Origin: Trachythela sp. YZ-2020
Lineage: Eukaryota > Cnidaria > Anthozoa > Malacalcyonacea > Clavulariidae
Assembly: GCA_016169945.1 (NCBI GenBank)
Contig: JADLSH010000213.1
Coordinates: 1,116,001 to 1,180,000, forward strand
Direction of reading: 5' to 3'
DNA length: 64,000 nucleotides
The notes under the pieces were generated by a model. It was not told the origin of the DNA and made no database searches. It saw only the letters and a program-made list of their open reading frames with translations. Each line of letters begins with the position of its first letter. The first letter of the stretch is position 1. The position numbers and the translations under genes are program-made. Positions 42,060 through 55,301 of the stretch are shown here, piece after piece.

Positions 42060-43800
42060 TGACACCCCCCCAGTCACACCCCGGTCAAAAATTCCACCGG
42101 TATATTTGGCGCGCTGCAAGTGGGAAAAGTTATTTCCAGCGTCCATCCGAACCGCGAAAAAAAAATGGTACGTGACTTTGTCTATTGAAAATCTGGAATT
42201 TATTGCACGCATTGAATCATGACATTTTCAAGTAAGGAATGTTCAATTTTTTGCGAGTCGCAAGTTGCTTGGTCGGGTACCGAAAAAGGATCGGGTAAGC
42301 AAATTTGGCAATGGCAAATGGCTCTGGAAATTTCTCAGGGGACTAAAATACTTGCCTGTGGAAATTTCGGATGAAAAAGGAAAATCGAATGTTTTCACTG
42401 TTTTACAAGTTAGGTTTCATTTTTGATTAGCTTTAATTTCAAACGTATTAGGTCTGGCTCTGACATTAAGATTTACGGAAGGTCTTATGCTGCAAAATTC
42501 GTGACATTCAATTCACCAGCTGTAAATAGGACCGATTTGCATCTTGTATGATAATATTTATATGGAAGTAATTAATACACATAAAATCTGTTTTCAATAA
42601 TGGCATAGATTTAAATCAGCAAACTCCAGGTTTGTGATTTGATTGAACATTGACTGATTTAGACGGTTAACAAATATATTTCTAAAATAAAGCAATTTCT
42701 ATATGGCAGTAAATGACAGCAAAGATCTCGCTTATATATTGCCATACATCGCCGATAAAAACGTTTCCATATTTTGCCACAGATTCCAATCCACAAGCTC
42801 TAAGATTTCATTGCATGGTCATTGGCTTAGATGGTTAATAAATATCTTTAAGAAATTACGTACAACAGGGTGCGTGACGTGTATTTTACATATACATGAC
42901 ATACTGGTAGCATTCACAGTTTATCGCGTGCAAAAAAATGCCAAATTCTAAAAAAAATAGATCTAGCCAACAAAACATGCCGCCATGTTATTATCCACTT
43001 TGATTACAACATTTCCTCTGATTTTCTTTTCTGTCAAAAATTGCGTGCCGGCGAATAATTCCCGGAGAAATTAGTCGCGCCATGTTTAGCTACCCGCTAT
43101 TTTTGCACGCACCCACGCCTTTTATCCACGACTAGCCCAAATTAGACAATCTCAACTTTGGATTGTAAAATAGTTAAACATCAGCTTTTCTCTTTGATTG
43201 CCAGAGCAACTGTGTTCGTTTCGTTGACTTATAAATCTTTTTGTGATTGATCTTGGTGACAGAAATAATAGGTAAAAGATTTTTGTATCATTTCCTGAGA
43301 GACGAAAGAGAATCTAATTGAGAAATTTAGCGCTTGCTTCGGTATAACAATTAACAACACACCGAGCCAAATAATCCTTTTTCAACCTATCAGATCAATT
43401 TTTTATTGTTCTCAATCTGTTTTAGAATTTGACTCAAGACTGAAGGTCTTGTGTTCAAATTTCAAAACTCCATATAGGTATTGAATTCAAAATTCAAAAC
43501 CTAGAACAGGTATTGTATTTGATATTTAGGAGATTGGAAGAAATGAAAAAGGATATAGAATAAACAACAGATAATTGCTAGATAGGTTCAATGCGAAATG
43601 ATTACTGCACTGAACTGAATATAACACAAATTTATCGTCGTTACACTGCAATCCTAGGTGTTGCATAATTTCTAAATACAGCATATGTATCTCAAATGTC
43701 CAAATTGAGTGTCAAGAAATACAGTCAAGGCAAACAAATATATCAATATGAAACGTGAAACGTGAAAACAACATTAATAAAAAACTCTGCTCAGATGTTC
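42060..43800. other. intron sequence; no gene recognised
   Basis: AT-rich, short frames only. No repeat family identified other than simple A runs. Confidence 0.45.
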
Positions 43801-43811
43801 TCATCATATAA

Positions 43812-43881
43812 CTGTGGCGGCTGAGAATCGAACTCCTCCCAACTTACGCTTCAAAGCGCAAGAGGAGTATCACAGCACCAC
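43812..43881 (-). ncRNA. 70-nt tRNA-like or hairpin sequence
   Basis: On the minus strand, TGTGGTG and CGCCACA form a 7-bp terminal stem (one G-U). GTTCGATTCT matches a tRNA B box. However ACTCCTC also pairs with GAGGAGT and CTTGCGC with GCGTAAG, making one nearly continuous hairpin, so the cloverleaf is poor: no good A box or T stem. It could be a tRNA pseudogene, a tRNA-derived repeat or a pre-miRNA-sized hairpin. Not confident about which. Confidence 0.4.
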
Positions 43882-43889
43882 AGTATAAC

Positions 43890-44630
43890 CATTATTCTAT
43901 TCATTATACGTGCATAACGTAACCACATAAAAACTGACCTGCAAACGTTTTGTCGTCTATCAAAACCTGATAATATATTTTACGATTGTTTCATAAGTCA
44001 AAATCAGTTTACCTGTACAGCAAATAAAGCACACTTAAGCAGGGACAAAACGAAAAAAATATTCAAAAAATTTCTGCTAGCGTTACTGATTTCGAAACTC
44101 CTGAGGACAAGTAAACACGGCGGGTGTTGGCATTTGATGTATTTCTGGCAAGGTTTTGTATATCATACATTTAAACATTTCCAAACCTTTATTGTACTAA
44201 CTATTGATACAATAATTACCAAATTACAATATATTTAATTTTTTATCGAATAATTTTACAGATAACTAAACTACAGATACATCAATACTATATCCTCAGA
44301 TGATATTTAGTAAGTCTGCGTATATAAGGTAAACACTAATTTGATTGCGAGAGTAATGCATACTTAATGTTCTATTGCCTCACGTTCCATATGAATGTTT
44401 CCCGTTACTACATTTCTCCATGCTGTTAATTCCTTCTCGTTCTTTTCAATTTTTTAAACATAATTTAATTAATCAATTAGAATATAATAATTATCAGAAA
44501 GTCATTCCCATAATCGTCCAGTTTTTGAGGTATGCGACGTTCTCTTGCTGCATAACGTTTTGTCAAACAGTTTCGGACGTGGTTGGAGTCTCATGTCGAA
44601 TATGATCATGATATCGCCTCACATACAATC
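43890..44630. other. intron sequence; no gene recognised
   Basis: No domain, repeat or RNA gene identified. Confidence 0.45.
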
Positions 44631-44639
44631 TTTGAGTTT

Positions 44640-45603
44640 TTCATTTCGATTCCCGCCAAAACTGATCCCGTTTCTTTAATCAGCTTACCTTGAGAAGACC
44701 ACTGCTCGAGAGTTAAACAATCTGGTCAGCAAGGTTGCATCTCGTTCCTTCCTTGTTGTTTACAGGATTGGACAGCTCTTTTCACTAGATCAGTGGATAA
44801 TAAGTGACAAGTCTTATTTAATGTAGCTGATTCCGTTCTTTACACAGATTAGAACCATTATCTGAAATCACCAGGTAATTCCTGACTAACAAATACATAC
44901 GTATTCTCTCACATGTCGTCTTTCCATTACACGAATTCGTCAGGGGGATATCCAGCCATGGACAATGTGCATCGATATTTAAAAGAGTAATCTTTTACAT
45001 AAGCGGACCAGCATAATCAAAGTTAGCCTTTTTGTGGCCATTCCTATAGATGCTAAGATTCTTTCGGTTCGCAACTGGCATGTAGTACTACTTCTAGCAT
45101 GTTTTTAAATCACAGGCCACCAGACACATCTACGAACCAAACCTTTCATCTGAGACATACCATGATGTGCTTATTTTTTTTCTTTTTGAGAACGTATCGC
45201 CACGCTCGATCTATATAAAAGACAACCTACTTTGAGACTCAATTCATTTCTCCGAGTAAAATTACACTTGATGCTTTGATTTTATCATCTTGCACTGTGT
45301 TGGGCCATCCATGCAAGGTAGATTGCTACACTTACCAATGTATATTTGTAACACCAAATCTCCTATATTGTTAGATTTAATTGCATCTACAGGACTTCCG
45401 GAGAACTGTTGCATCAAATTTACAACTTCACAATGTGTCATGATCAGCGTTGAACTCGGCTCGACCTCACACGGAAGTCTGCTAAGGGCGTTAGCGTTCC
45501 TATTCTTCTTTCCAGGTGTACAAATTAAATCGTATTCGTAAGCAGACATACCATGCACATCTTTCAATTCTGCTAGATGCAATTTGTGGAATTGCTCGCT
45601 CAA
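44640..45603 (-). pseudogene. Ty3/gypsy retrotransposon RNase H-integrase fossil
   Basis: Minus strand, 5' to 3'. The frame at 45,603-45,262 ends the RNase H domain with YEYDLICTPGKKNRNANALS, the typical YxLxYxPGKxNxxADALS signature. At ~45,165 the integrase zinc region reads HHGMSQMKGLVRRCVWWP. At ~45,020-44,700 the core reads NFDYAGPL, IDAHCPWLDIPL and VISDNGSNLC, then IRLVTYYP and ELSNPVNN. Frameshifts and stops separate these pieces. No LTRs recognised. It lies in an intron of the EGF/SRCR gene, antisense. Confidence 0.82.
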
Positions 45604-45609
45604 CTCCTG

Positions 45610-47160
45610 GATATTCCTGGGGGCGGTTTGTGATTGGTTAAATCGTGAGGTTACGATTATTTAGGAATTGGTTGAATTTCATGACTGCAAAAATTATGGT
45701 AAAATATACGCGAATACATTTTTTCTCAGAGTTCGTGAGGAAAAAACAAGAGGTTTCTCGGTTCTGTCTTCTATCTTGTGGAATAACACAGACCGAACTA
45801 CAAATATTCGCGGAACAGAGATGCAGTTGTCCTGGAACAGAGATGTTGTGTCGTAGATAGGAAATAAATAAGAAGGAAATAAACACTTGAACTGACACTA
45901 TATTATTTTGGTAATTACTTTAAATTTATAATCTAGGGGTCTAAAATTGCCAATATGCGCGCAACAGAGATGTGGTTAGGGCGCTGCCTTTTACTTCTGA
46001 GTTAAACCAGCTATACAGTATGTCGCGGGCAAGGATTTGCTCAGGTTGGTTAATCTTCCTGTGCTTGATAAACTCGTGTAATTTGAGATTGGTTGGTTCT
46101 CTCCCGTACTTGGGAGGGTTTTCTTCGGATACTCCGGTTTTCATCTCTAGCTAAAAACTAAATGTTAGGCATTGAATAAATGAATGAATGAACTTCAGTT
46201 TGAAAAGGGTCATTTCAACGTTGTTACTGGTAACAGTATTCTTCCCAACGGCCCTATATAAGTAGGTTATTAAATACTAACAATGACAAGTTACTGAGTT
46301 TTTACTGCACAACAAACACAGGCAAGTGCTCAAAATAGTCAACTTCCTTATTTAGTTGCAAAAAGACGGGCAATAGGTATTAAGTTTTCGTTTTTTGACA
46401 ATTTAAAGTCATTAGGTTATAACGGGTCCATTTGAAAACGTTACTAAGACAACTATCGATGCAGCTATATTATCTCACATGTTGTCAACAAGATGTATTC
46501 CCAAGAGACTGGTAGCAAGCTTGTCAGTAGTAATAGACAGGCCGATCAACCACCTTTTGTGAGGAGGCGCATGATCATTAGCATATGAGGGGCGCATGAG
46601 TTGCGCATCATCATTAACATATGAGGTGGGCACATTACGTAATTAACATTAACATTCGTTAATTATACAACTTGGTCTTCTTTGAGATCTCTCAATCCTA
46701 CTGGAGCTTCTTTCACGGCTTGCACTTTGGCTTCAACATGAAAAATGCCTTGCGAGTCAATTTGAAAACCTCCAAATTTAAAGACGCGTGGAATGAAACG
46801 ACACTTGGAATTCTTCACACGTAACCGAGATTGGGCAGATGCTCTTCATCCGTAGGTTCACAGATCAGAATGTCGCCAAGGGAGCTACCGTAAAGGAAAT
46901 TCCATGCAATAAGCTTTCCATTGTTCCATGCAATACGACTTCTATTTTCCATAAAGTAGACAATTATATCTATACAAGCCACCACGAGTACATATGCGTG
47001 ACATCCGCAGATTACATTAGACTAACACGTTAGCTTCTATATGTATGAAAGGTCACTTTACTCTCAGATATTCGTATGTTTCACGGCCTATTACTATCCC
47101 CACGGCAATTTCCAACGCACATTTTAAATTGAGTTTTGATTTTGCTTGCAAATGCCTCTG
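45610..47160. other. intron sequence; no gene recognised
   Basis: Short frames only. A local near-duplication GGCGCATGA(T/G)...CATTA(G/A)CATATGAGG lies at ~46,564-46,627. Confidence 0.45.
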
Positions 47161-47164
47161 TATG

Positions 47165-48440
47165 AGTTCTTCGGCAACGCCAGATACAAGCTTCGGGTCT
47201 TAGGATCAGTCTACCTGAAAAATTCAAGAAGAACTTCGACGTTTCGAGGGAAAGCCCTTCGTCTGGAAGCTCCCATCGCACTATAGGTATATGTACCTTA
47301 AACTAAGGGATGTCATTAGAAAGTATTTTCATATCTTGAAAAACTACCCTGAAATATCTTCTATTTACACCGATAACCCCTTAGTCTCTCTTCGGCATAG
47401 TATAAACATTCGCGAAACACTAGTCCATAGCTCCCTACCACAGGATTTGTCGTCATTTAATGGCGCGTTACCTTGTCGTGTATAGTGGAATGTGAAACCT
47501 GTAAGTTCGTACATTCTGCAACTACTATTTCAACTACTACATCTAAGTATGCTATCAAGCGCCGTTTCACGTGTGCTTTCTCTCATCGCATCTCATCTAC
47601 TGCATCTCATGTGGTAGTTGTGACATTCTTTACATTGGTAAAACCGGAAGATGGTTAAGGCCAAGGTTTGGTGAGTCGTGAGCACCATTCATCATTTCGG
47701 TATTAATGAGCGCTTCTCATACATTTAACTCTTATCATTGCATGCCTGCCATCAGCAGACATGGACAGATATTCTACACCTTATTTCATACATAGTTTCG
47801 TAATTTCTCCTATTCATATCTTTTGTAACATTCTTTCCATGGAAATATTATATTTTGTAATGTGATTTCCATATTTTGTTTATACTTTGTTTTTACTAAA
47901 TCCATCTGATTTGTATATTTTTTATCAAGTGATCGCTTTTGTATACACTAAAAAGCATGTTTTTCTCCGACCCACGCTACTACCGTCCAGACGAAGGGTT
48001 TTCGATCGAAGCCCCAATGCAAGCAATTATTAAATTATATGGCCGATGTTTGAAAAGTGTTTCCCATTAATAAAGGCAAGAACGTCATCACGTGACCTCC
48101 CGTTCATGTCTCCTCTCGTAAATCATCAGTGGCTTCATCGACCCTTGCGAGATAAATGCTCCGTTGTTTGTTTAACTTTATTTAAAATTTAATATATTCT
48201 ATTATCATGTTTTAAAATTCTTAACGCACTGTAAATAGCCATATTTTACCTATATAAGTTTTGTAACTAACTATTCTTCTTGTAAACTCAGACGGGTGCT
48301 TTGAGTATTGAATAAAGACTATTATTATTACAAATGGCCAGACTCGAAACGTCAAAGTTCTTGTTGAATTTTAATTTTCAGGTAGATTGATTCTAATTAC
48401 CGGAAGCTTAAGGTATAGACGCTACCTACACTGGCACCAC
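47165..48440 (+). mobile_element. Penelope-like element fragment with inverted flanks
   Basis: Coding remnant 47,291-47,700 flanked by inverted repeats. 47,165-47,255 (with GACGTTTCGAGGGAAAGCCC) is the reverse complement of sequence at 48,350-48,440 (GACTCGAAACGTCAAAGTTC, CAGGTAGATTGATTCTAA) with mismatches; a second inverted piece GTCCAGACGAAGGG lies at 47,986. Penelope-like elements often carry partial terminal repeats in unusual orientation. No spliced LTR structure is seen. Confidence 0.65.
47291..47700 (+). pseudogene. Penelope-like RT C-terminus and GIY-YIG endonuclease
   Basis: Frame 1 reads LKLRDVIRKYFHILKNYPE, DNPLVSLRHSINIRETLVHS and ends GALPCRV. A shifted frame continues ECETCKFVHSATTIS and YAIKRRFTCAFSH; a third gives CGSCDILYIGKTGRWLRPRF, the GIY-YIG nuclease start (here LYIG). 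Order and spacing match the end of Penelope-like RT and its GIY-YIG domain, with the CxxC linker. Frameshifts and a stop (GES*) make it inactive. Confidence 0.8.
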
Positions 48441-48939
48441 CTCAAGCTATTAACATTTCGTCGAGAGCACTTCTGAAATTGCAATGTTCGGACAATGTTC
48501 GAAGCTCTGCCACAAAAATCCATATTGACTCGTCTGTTTGTCTAACGCGATTACTGACCTACATTGTGTCGTTGGACGATCACGGATGATTTTAGCAAAT
48601 AATAGTTCTTTAAACATTCTGGAAGCTTTTCATAGGATTTCGTTTCGGGATTTTGGGTTGAATTGGCCCTCGTAAGAACTACAAAATCATCATACTGAGT
48701 TGCAACGGGGGGGTTGGGGAAAAGATGCTTGCTGGTAGGTTAAAATGATGAAATTTCCCATATAACAGCTCCTCAAAGTTGAAAACGTTTATGTAAGCCA
48801 AGTTTGCAAGTTGAGTATATTTTAAAACACAAATATATTATTTGCATATTTTCAAATAAAAGATTCACCTCTAGCTAAGTCACTATTACCGATTAATTGC
48901 ATGATATATCATAAAATACCTTTCTGCCAGTAAGATATG

Positions 48940-49690
48940 TCAAGCAGTGAGGTGTTGATCATCAAAGAACTTCTTCGACCTTCTCTTCTTCATAACAGTA
49001 AAATGGAGTGACATGATAGACACTTCTTCGTGACACTTATTCTTTACAGAAACATGTGATTTGCAGCAGTAGAAATCCTTATTCTCTTTTTCTTTTTTCA
49101 TCTTATGCTCTACTGTTTCTTCCTTTTGGTCGTTGATTGTCTTGACAATTTTGATTGCATCCTTCTCTTCCATCGAACCATGCACCAGTGCAATTTATGT
49201 AGAATTTGTCTGCTGTTTTGGCTTAACTCTCCGAACCGTCAAGAGACCAGGAATTTCCTCTAATTAAGGGCGTTTTTGTGACGATCACGGACATCTACTG
49301 AGCAATGTCAAATTTTGCCTAACCAGTTCGTGGCTTATATCCTCTTCGAAGATGTTTTGGTGATGTGGGTAGCATGGCTGAGGAAGGAACATGCTGTCGG
49401 AAGGGGAAGCTGCGGTCCCCTGCGTTCACCTCTCCTTTGCAGCCCAGCTAAATGTTTCTGATGTATTGATCTGGAAGCTGCATGACCCCTGTTGTGTCTG
49501 GTGGTGAGATGAACAGGTGAATCTTTTTCTCGCGGCCAAACTTTAAAACTTCGTAATCAAACCGCGACGAGTGGTTATCATTGAAAGAACAATAGGTCAC
49601 TCGATATGGGCTTTGTAAATATGCTTGTCGAACAACTTGTAGCAAGCCAGCAGCGAAGTGTCATCATAACATCAGGTGTCCTTCGTGGAA
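48940..49690 (-). pseudogene. pogo/Tigger-like DDE transposase fragment
   Basis: Minus strand. The upstream frame (49,645-49,448) reads NDNHSSRFDYEVLKFGREKK then LFISPPDTTGVMQLPD: a D-x-HSSR block followed by (I)xxxPPxTT..QP(L/P)D, the catalytic region of Tc1/pogo-type DDE_1 transposases. Downstream at 49,185-48,940 a Lys/Glu-rich tail (EEKDAIKIVKTI) with CCKSHVSVKNKC could be the C-terminal region. The frames are separated by stops. Inactive remnant. Confidence 0.65.
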
Positions 49691-50162
49691 GTCATTAGTG
49701 CTATCTGTTTGGCATTAGCAGGTGCCGATATCAATAAGCTCTTTTAAATTTCAATAGCATCAAAGAAATATGGAGCCATGTGACGTGTTTAATTCTATTC
49801 ATGGAGACAGTTCCCTGTTATTTTCATCTAAATACAGTGTTTTCACGAAACCAATTGCCTTTTCTTACCAAAATCCAGTCCTTTTTTACGTATTTTGAGG
49901 TAGATGTAATGCTAGTTTGTAATGGAGAAAGCTTAATCATTTTCAAACTAAAGGCAAATATGGCCAGGTATATCTCCTATCTTACAATCTTTAAAGGAAG
50001 GGAGAAATTTTGCTTGTTAAGAGCAAACGATTATAAAAAATATCGCAGAAAACGTTTTCCTTCAGAATTTATGCTGAAAGCACTTTTGTACATCTATACA
50101 CATATACATGTATCCCACATACAAAAGTTTAATGTCAGGAGCTGTTCGTGTAAACCAGGCTA

Positions 50163-51035
50163 ACCGGCTTATATTTGGAACCAGGCAGCTGATGAGCAGA
50201 CTACCTCAAACTTATGTGTTCAATTTCTGGGAAAGTCTCTTAAACCTGCAGATTGTGCCAAAGATTTAGGTGTTACAGTAGATAGTCACCTACGTTATGA
50301 CAAACAAACCTCTCAACTTGTCTCATCCTGTATGAACAAACTATGCCTAATTAATCGCGCGAAAAATAGCTTTGACACAAAAACTCTATCAGAAATCATT
50401 ACATCTTTAGTTATCAGCAAGATGCTTTATTGTTCCACGGTATGGTCGAATACGTCTGCTTCCAATGTAAAGAAAGTTCAATCTATCCAGAACTTTGCAT
50501 GCAAGATCATCACGAAATCCAGGAAATATGATCACGTCAGTCCACTTCTACGTCAACTCAATTGGCTTCCTGTCGACCAACTCCTGAACTTCAGAGACGC
50601 TGTCATGACCTACAAATGTGTACATAACCTTGCACCTGACTACCTCTGTGACAAGTTAAGAAAAATATCTTCAATCCATAACCGTAGGACTCGTAAATAT
50701 GACTCACTGCAGATACCCTGATTTAAATCTGCTGCTGGGCAACGGTCGTTTACCTATAGGGATGTTAACATATGGAACAATATAAACAAGGACCTAAAAG
50801 ATAGCTCGTCACTCAAAACTTTTAAGACAGCACTTAGGGAGCATTTGCTCGCCAAAGAAAACATTTAAGGCCTCACTATAAAATTAATTATAAAACTTTG
50901 TACATGTTCTAAAATAGCTTTTAACACTTACTCATTCGTAACCTTTAACTCTAAATATAGTTATAAATTCTTAAAAGCTGTAAATAGTTTCTGAAAAGCC
51001 CTTTCAGGGAGAAACCTATTATAATATCTATATAT
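50163..51035 (+). pseudogene. CR1/L2-like LINE 3' end
   Basis: C-terminal part of a LINE ORF2 with internal stops. It opens near 50,163 with RLIFGTRQLMSR-like sequence, then LGVTVDSHLRYD near 50,270. The frame at 50,332-50,721 gives SKMLYCSTVWSNTSASNVKK, then FACKIITKSRKYDH, LNWLPVDQLLNFRDAVMTY. After a stop it resumes FTYRDVNIWNNI. The 3' UTR ends in repeated ATCTAT units near 51,035, the kind of short-repeat tail CR1/L2 LINEs have. 5' truncated. Confidence 0.85.
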
Positions 51036-51039
51036 CTAT

Positions 51040-53590
51040 CTAACCGAAAAAACATCTGTGATTCGCATGTTCTTGCCAAATTAAATAGAATCATTGACTA
51101 TCATAGGAGATAGTGTAGGCCAGAGTGTCTATGTCCTAATTCACACTGCATGTGATCTTGGTCAGTGCTATAAGATTTTGAATGTGAACACTTATCTTCA
51201 TCGCACTTTGAACAGGATCGACGTTTTGACACTTTTACAAAAACCCACGAGCGAATATGGGACCAAAATAAATTATGTTATATTGTAATAATGACTAAAA
51301 AATAATACTACTAATCGTAAAAGCTGTTTGTATCAACTTAAAAGCACAGCACATAAAAGATAACATGACTCCGTTTTGTAAATATAGATCTGATGTAAAA
51401 ATCTAACCGTAGGCGTAGCATTTTTAGAATCGGAGCGGAGCAGTGTCACTCCGTTGAAAAACATTTTGCCCTTCAAGAATTGTGTACTTAATGTAAAAAG
51501 AAGGAATACCATTATGGTTTTCGCTGCGTCCATTTTAGTGTAAACATAGCCTTTGATTTGGAACTCAGGCCAGACGGGATATCCATCGAGTGCAACAAAA
51601 TTGTAAATATGAACACTTGAAGGATATTTTAAGTGCCTTCTGCCCATTACCTTATATTTATAATAAATACGAATGACCAATTTTCATCATTTTGCTGGGT
51701 GTGCTATTGCGTTTCTTTAGGCCTGTTTCAACCCTGGGATTTTATATGAGTCCAAAATTGTTTGATTTATTCACGTGCAAAATTTAACTTCTCGAAATTA
51801 GTTAGTGTAGAATATTTCAATTGCCGTGCAGCTCAATCTATTTTACGACAGGTTTGTTAATCGTGTTATGCGGGTCTTTTTGAACTTCACATTTTCCTTT
51901 TAAGCAATTCAAACAGGGAAAATGAGCCAATGAGTGGGTATTATTTTATCGTTTGGCGTCTTCAGCGTTCTTGGTGTATTTATTTCAGGTTCAACCTATT
52001 CGTGTATTCATCGGAAAAGCTCGCTTTGTTCATAATGATGTCTGTGTGTTTAATGTTCGATTTGCTTTATTTTGTATCCATATTTTGCTTAGGATTTAAG
52101 AGCGAAACATGCACTGCAATAATAACCGTGGAATCGTTATAAGACGGCACTGGGGTTCGAGAGTACGTTTGCCAGGAACGCGGTCCAAATCATAATCTTC
52201 TTTCGGGCGTCATCCAAAAAGTTAAGACTGTTTGTTTTATAATTAACCTTTTTGTTTCAAATTACATACTTGTTTATACCAAGACGAACAAAGCTGTTAC
52301 CGCACCTTTGGGAGTGCATGCAACACAATCACTCTTGATCTTTTGAGGGCTTACCTTTACACTCCATGCCACTTAGTGGAAAGCCTCAGTCTAATCCTTT
52401 TGTACTATCCTTCCTGATTAACCACTTATATGTAGCAGTATTTTACCTATGTTGGCATCCTCCTGGACATTTAAGGGTGTCAAGGAATCTCGATGCGCCC
52501 CAAGTCTGAAGTAATATATATATAAACCTGATTCGATTCAACTCAGCCTGTCATAATTCGGACATCCGGAGTTGTTTCATGAAAAATGTATGCTATTTTA
52601 ATATGAATAATTGAGGTAATCCAGAGTAGTGCGACGTAATGCAATATCCACCAAAAGCAAAACTATGGACCTAATAGAATTAAGATCAATTTTCGATCCA
52701 TATTACGAACTTTCGGAGTTGCTGCACTAACAAAAACATTTTAATCCAACACGCAAGGAAGTCGAGAGTACGATACGACGTGAAATCCATAAAAAAGAGA
52801 TACAATGGGGTGAAAATTTAACGAAATTGTTTGAAATATTTAACCCAGTCCTTGCGTAAGCCGCATTATTTGAATTGATAGCACGTGAACTTTACCCCTA
52901 TTATCCAGAATTTGTATTTTTGCCTTGATGTAAATGAGGAAGCACATTTTGACGAATAGATTTGGGTAAACTGTGGAAATGCCAGTTTGTCAGTGACACC
53001 AGGACGACGACTAAAACAGAAAATTAGCATTTTAAATCTCCACCGCGCCTACCTGTACGGCCAGGCAGAGTTAAGCATTATTTGAGCGTGCATTTTGAAA
53101 ATGCCGAAAATGAACCTAAAAGGCATATTCAATAGCGTAGACATACGGCTAAATTCGATAAGGGGCAGTTAATTATTTAAGTTTATAATTTTGCAATGTC
53201 GATATAGTATTTTCATGACCAGTCCAAGGAAAATTGGCTTATTTTTGTGGCCCATCCCTTGTCATTCGACACAAATTCATGGCCCACCCCTGCTAAGATT
53301 ATATTATAATTCTACCGTTCTACGATGATAAAAATATTAGTATAATTGTAAATATATCTCTGTTCTATGTTTCAAATACGAAAACGAAGTGGCTATATTT
53401 ACGAGACCGTAAACGGACTTCGCTAGGCTATATTAACGGGACTTTTGTTCTTAGTGCCCATGCCACAGCCCGTGCGCTACAACTCGCGTGGTGAAAAGTG
53501 AAAATTGAGATTTAGGAATACCTTTCCTAACACAAAACTAAAACCTAACCACAAAGACAACGAAAATAAAAACAGATCTCCGAAAACTGA
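51040..53590. other. intron sequence; no gene recognised
   Basis: AT-rich. Frames at 51,333-51,680 and 51,930-52,142 lack domains. No repeat family identified. Confidence 0.4.
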
Positions 53591-53609
53591 AACTATTTAA
53601 AAACAGTGA

Positions 53610-53690
53610 AGAAAAGGTGCCTTTAATAGCAGGGAATCGAACTTGGGCGCTTGAAAATTTTGAAACCTTGCACCTAACAATAAACACACA
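53610..53690 (-). repeat. possible tRNA-derived repeat
   Basis: On the minus strand, GTTAGGTGCAAGG followed by CAAGTTCGATTCCC (B box match). The A box is weak. A more diverged relative (AAGTTTGGTTCCC) lies near 54,385. Best read as a SINE-like fragment, not a functional tRNA. Confidence 0.35.
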
Positions 53691-53699
53691 ACTGCTTCG

Positions 53700-55295
53700 T
53701 TCTTCAATTTCCAGCACCCCGACCCCGCGTTTTCTACCAAACCGTTTAGTAGGCCGTTTTTGTCGCTTTCAACTAATTTTACAAGGAGCTCCAATTTCAA
53801 ACGTCGGTCAACATATGTTAAGGTGATCCTATACCAAATTTTAAAATAAAATCCTATTTTGAAATTAGCCATATTATGCATCATTAATGATCCCTTTTTC
53901 GTTTTCTTGTGTTAATTTTTGTATTTGTTTGGCGTAAAATGGATAAATAGGGGAAAATAGCAGGTTGTTTGAAATTTTGTCCCGTAGCAACCACCATAGC
54001 AACGACATGTTATTGGAAAATCGCGAGCATTGGAGCATTTACGAAAAAGTTTTTTCCTCCAAATGAGTACCCACCTACCCCTCCCTAGCTATATAGTGAT
54101 TTTAAACGATTTTATTTCAAATTACACCAAGTACAAGTCGGTTATATTTAGGCGGGAGAGGCGTTATAAATTATAATCATAGATCTATGGTTATAATGGC
54201 GTGAAAGCAAATTGTTTTCGTGCTATATATTTTCTGTAATTACGGTTCCACTTCAAGGCTATGACTGATTGAGGACATCATGTAAAGTCCGACGAAAGTC
54301 GATCTGCCATAACCTTTCAAAGAACCGAAGGGTTAAACATTGGTGTCTTTTTAAAGACGGCAACGGCGGAGGTCACAGCTGGGAACCAAACTTAGGTTTT
54401 GAAATAGTACGTGTTAAAGATTTTTGAAAAAATCTAGCATGGCATTTTCAATATATATATGCCTACCTCTCCCGTTTAGGATATGTTTGGGTATGTGATT
54501 CCGACTCCGAATTAATCAACGTATAATTTCTAAACATATAAAATATAGGAAGGCTCCATGTGACCATGTCGAAATTTTCATTTGTGCGTATAATATAAAT
54601 AAATAAAGGGTTTCCCAATATAAGGCGCATACACTTGAAATATGTTGTTTATTTAAACTGGCATATACAAATTAACTTTTACATAATTTCCAAATATCTA
54701 TATGGGCACATTTATATACCGAATATATAAACTATAATCAACTATCTATCACTAAAAATTGTAACACTAATCCACAACCATTATTGCGCGCAGGATATCT
54801 GAAGAGGCATTGAAGCTACCTTGATGAAATTTTCAGCATAGACTCATCATATCAAGCTCTAGGAGTTGAACTAACACAATTGAGTTATGTTGAATAGTTT
54901 TGAAGTGGTGACAGTTTCCATCCGAGTCGTCAAATGCCCTTCCAGTTTTTGACCTATAAAACTGGTGATAATGTTTCAATGTTGATTGTTTTACTTCAAC
55001 TCCTAGACAATGTTATTTGTTAGTAAATAAAAGTTATTCCAGAATTTTATCATTAATGCTTATTTAGTTATTGTGTTTATAAAATTGCATGAATTTCACC
55101 ACAGGGGGTGCTTTATCTCGGTAAGCATGGCAACAGTGTCATGGACCAAAATATTGTTTTGGTCAGAGTATCGAGCCAAACAAGTTAGTAACAGATGAGT
55201 TTCATACTATTAAAACGAAGGAAAAAGGTTTTTTTGGTAGAGGACCACCTTAATATTGTATCGCAAATCAAATGTTGGTTAAGTCTTTTTGGGAC
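53700..55295. other. intron sequence; no gene recognised
   Basis: No domain-bearing frame on either strand. Confidence 0.45.
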
Positions 55296-55301
55296 ACCGT
55301 G

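Noticed and set aside
54370..54425. Second tRNA-derived repeat (AAGTTTGGTTCCC on the minus strand)
   Set aside because: Only the B-box region is similar; too short and diverged to list as a feature.
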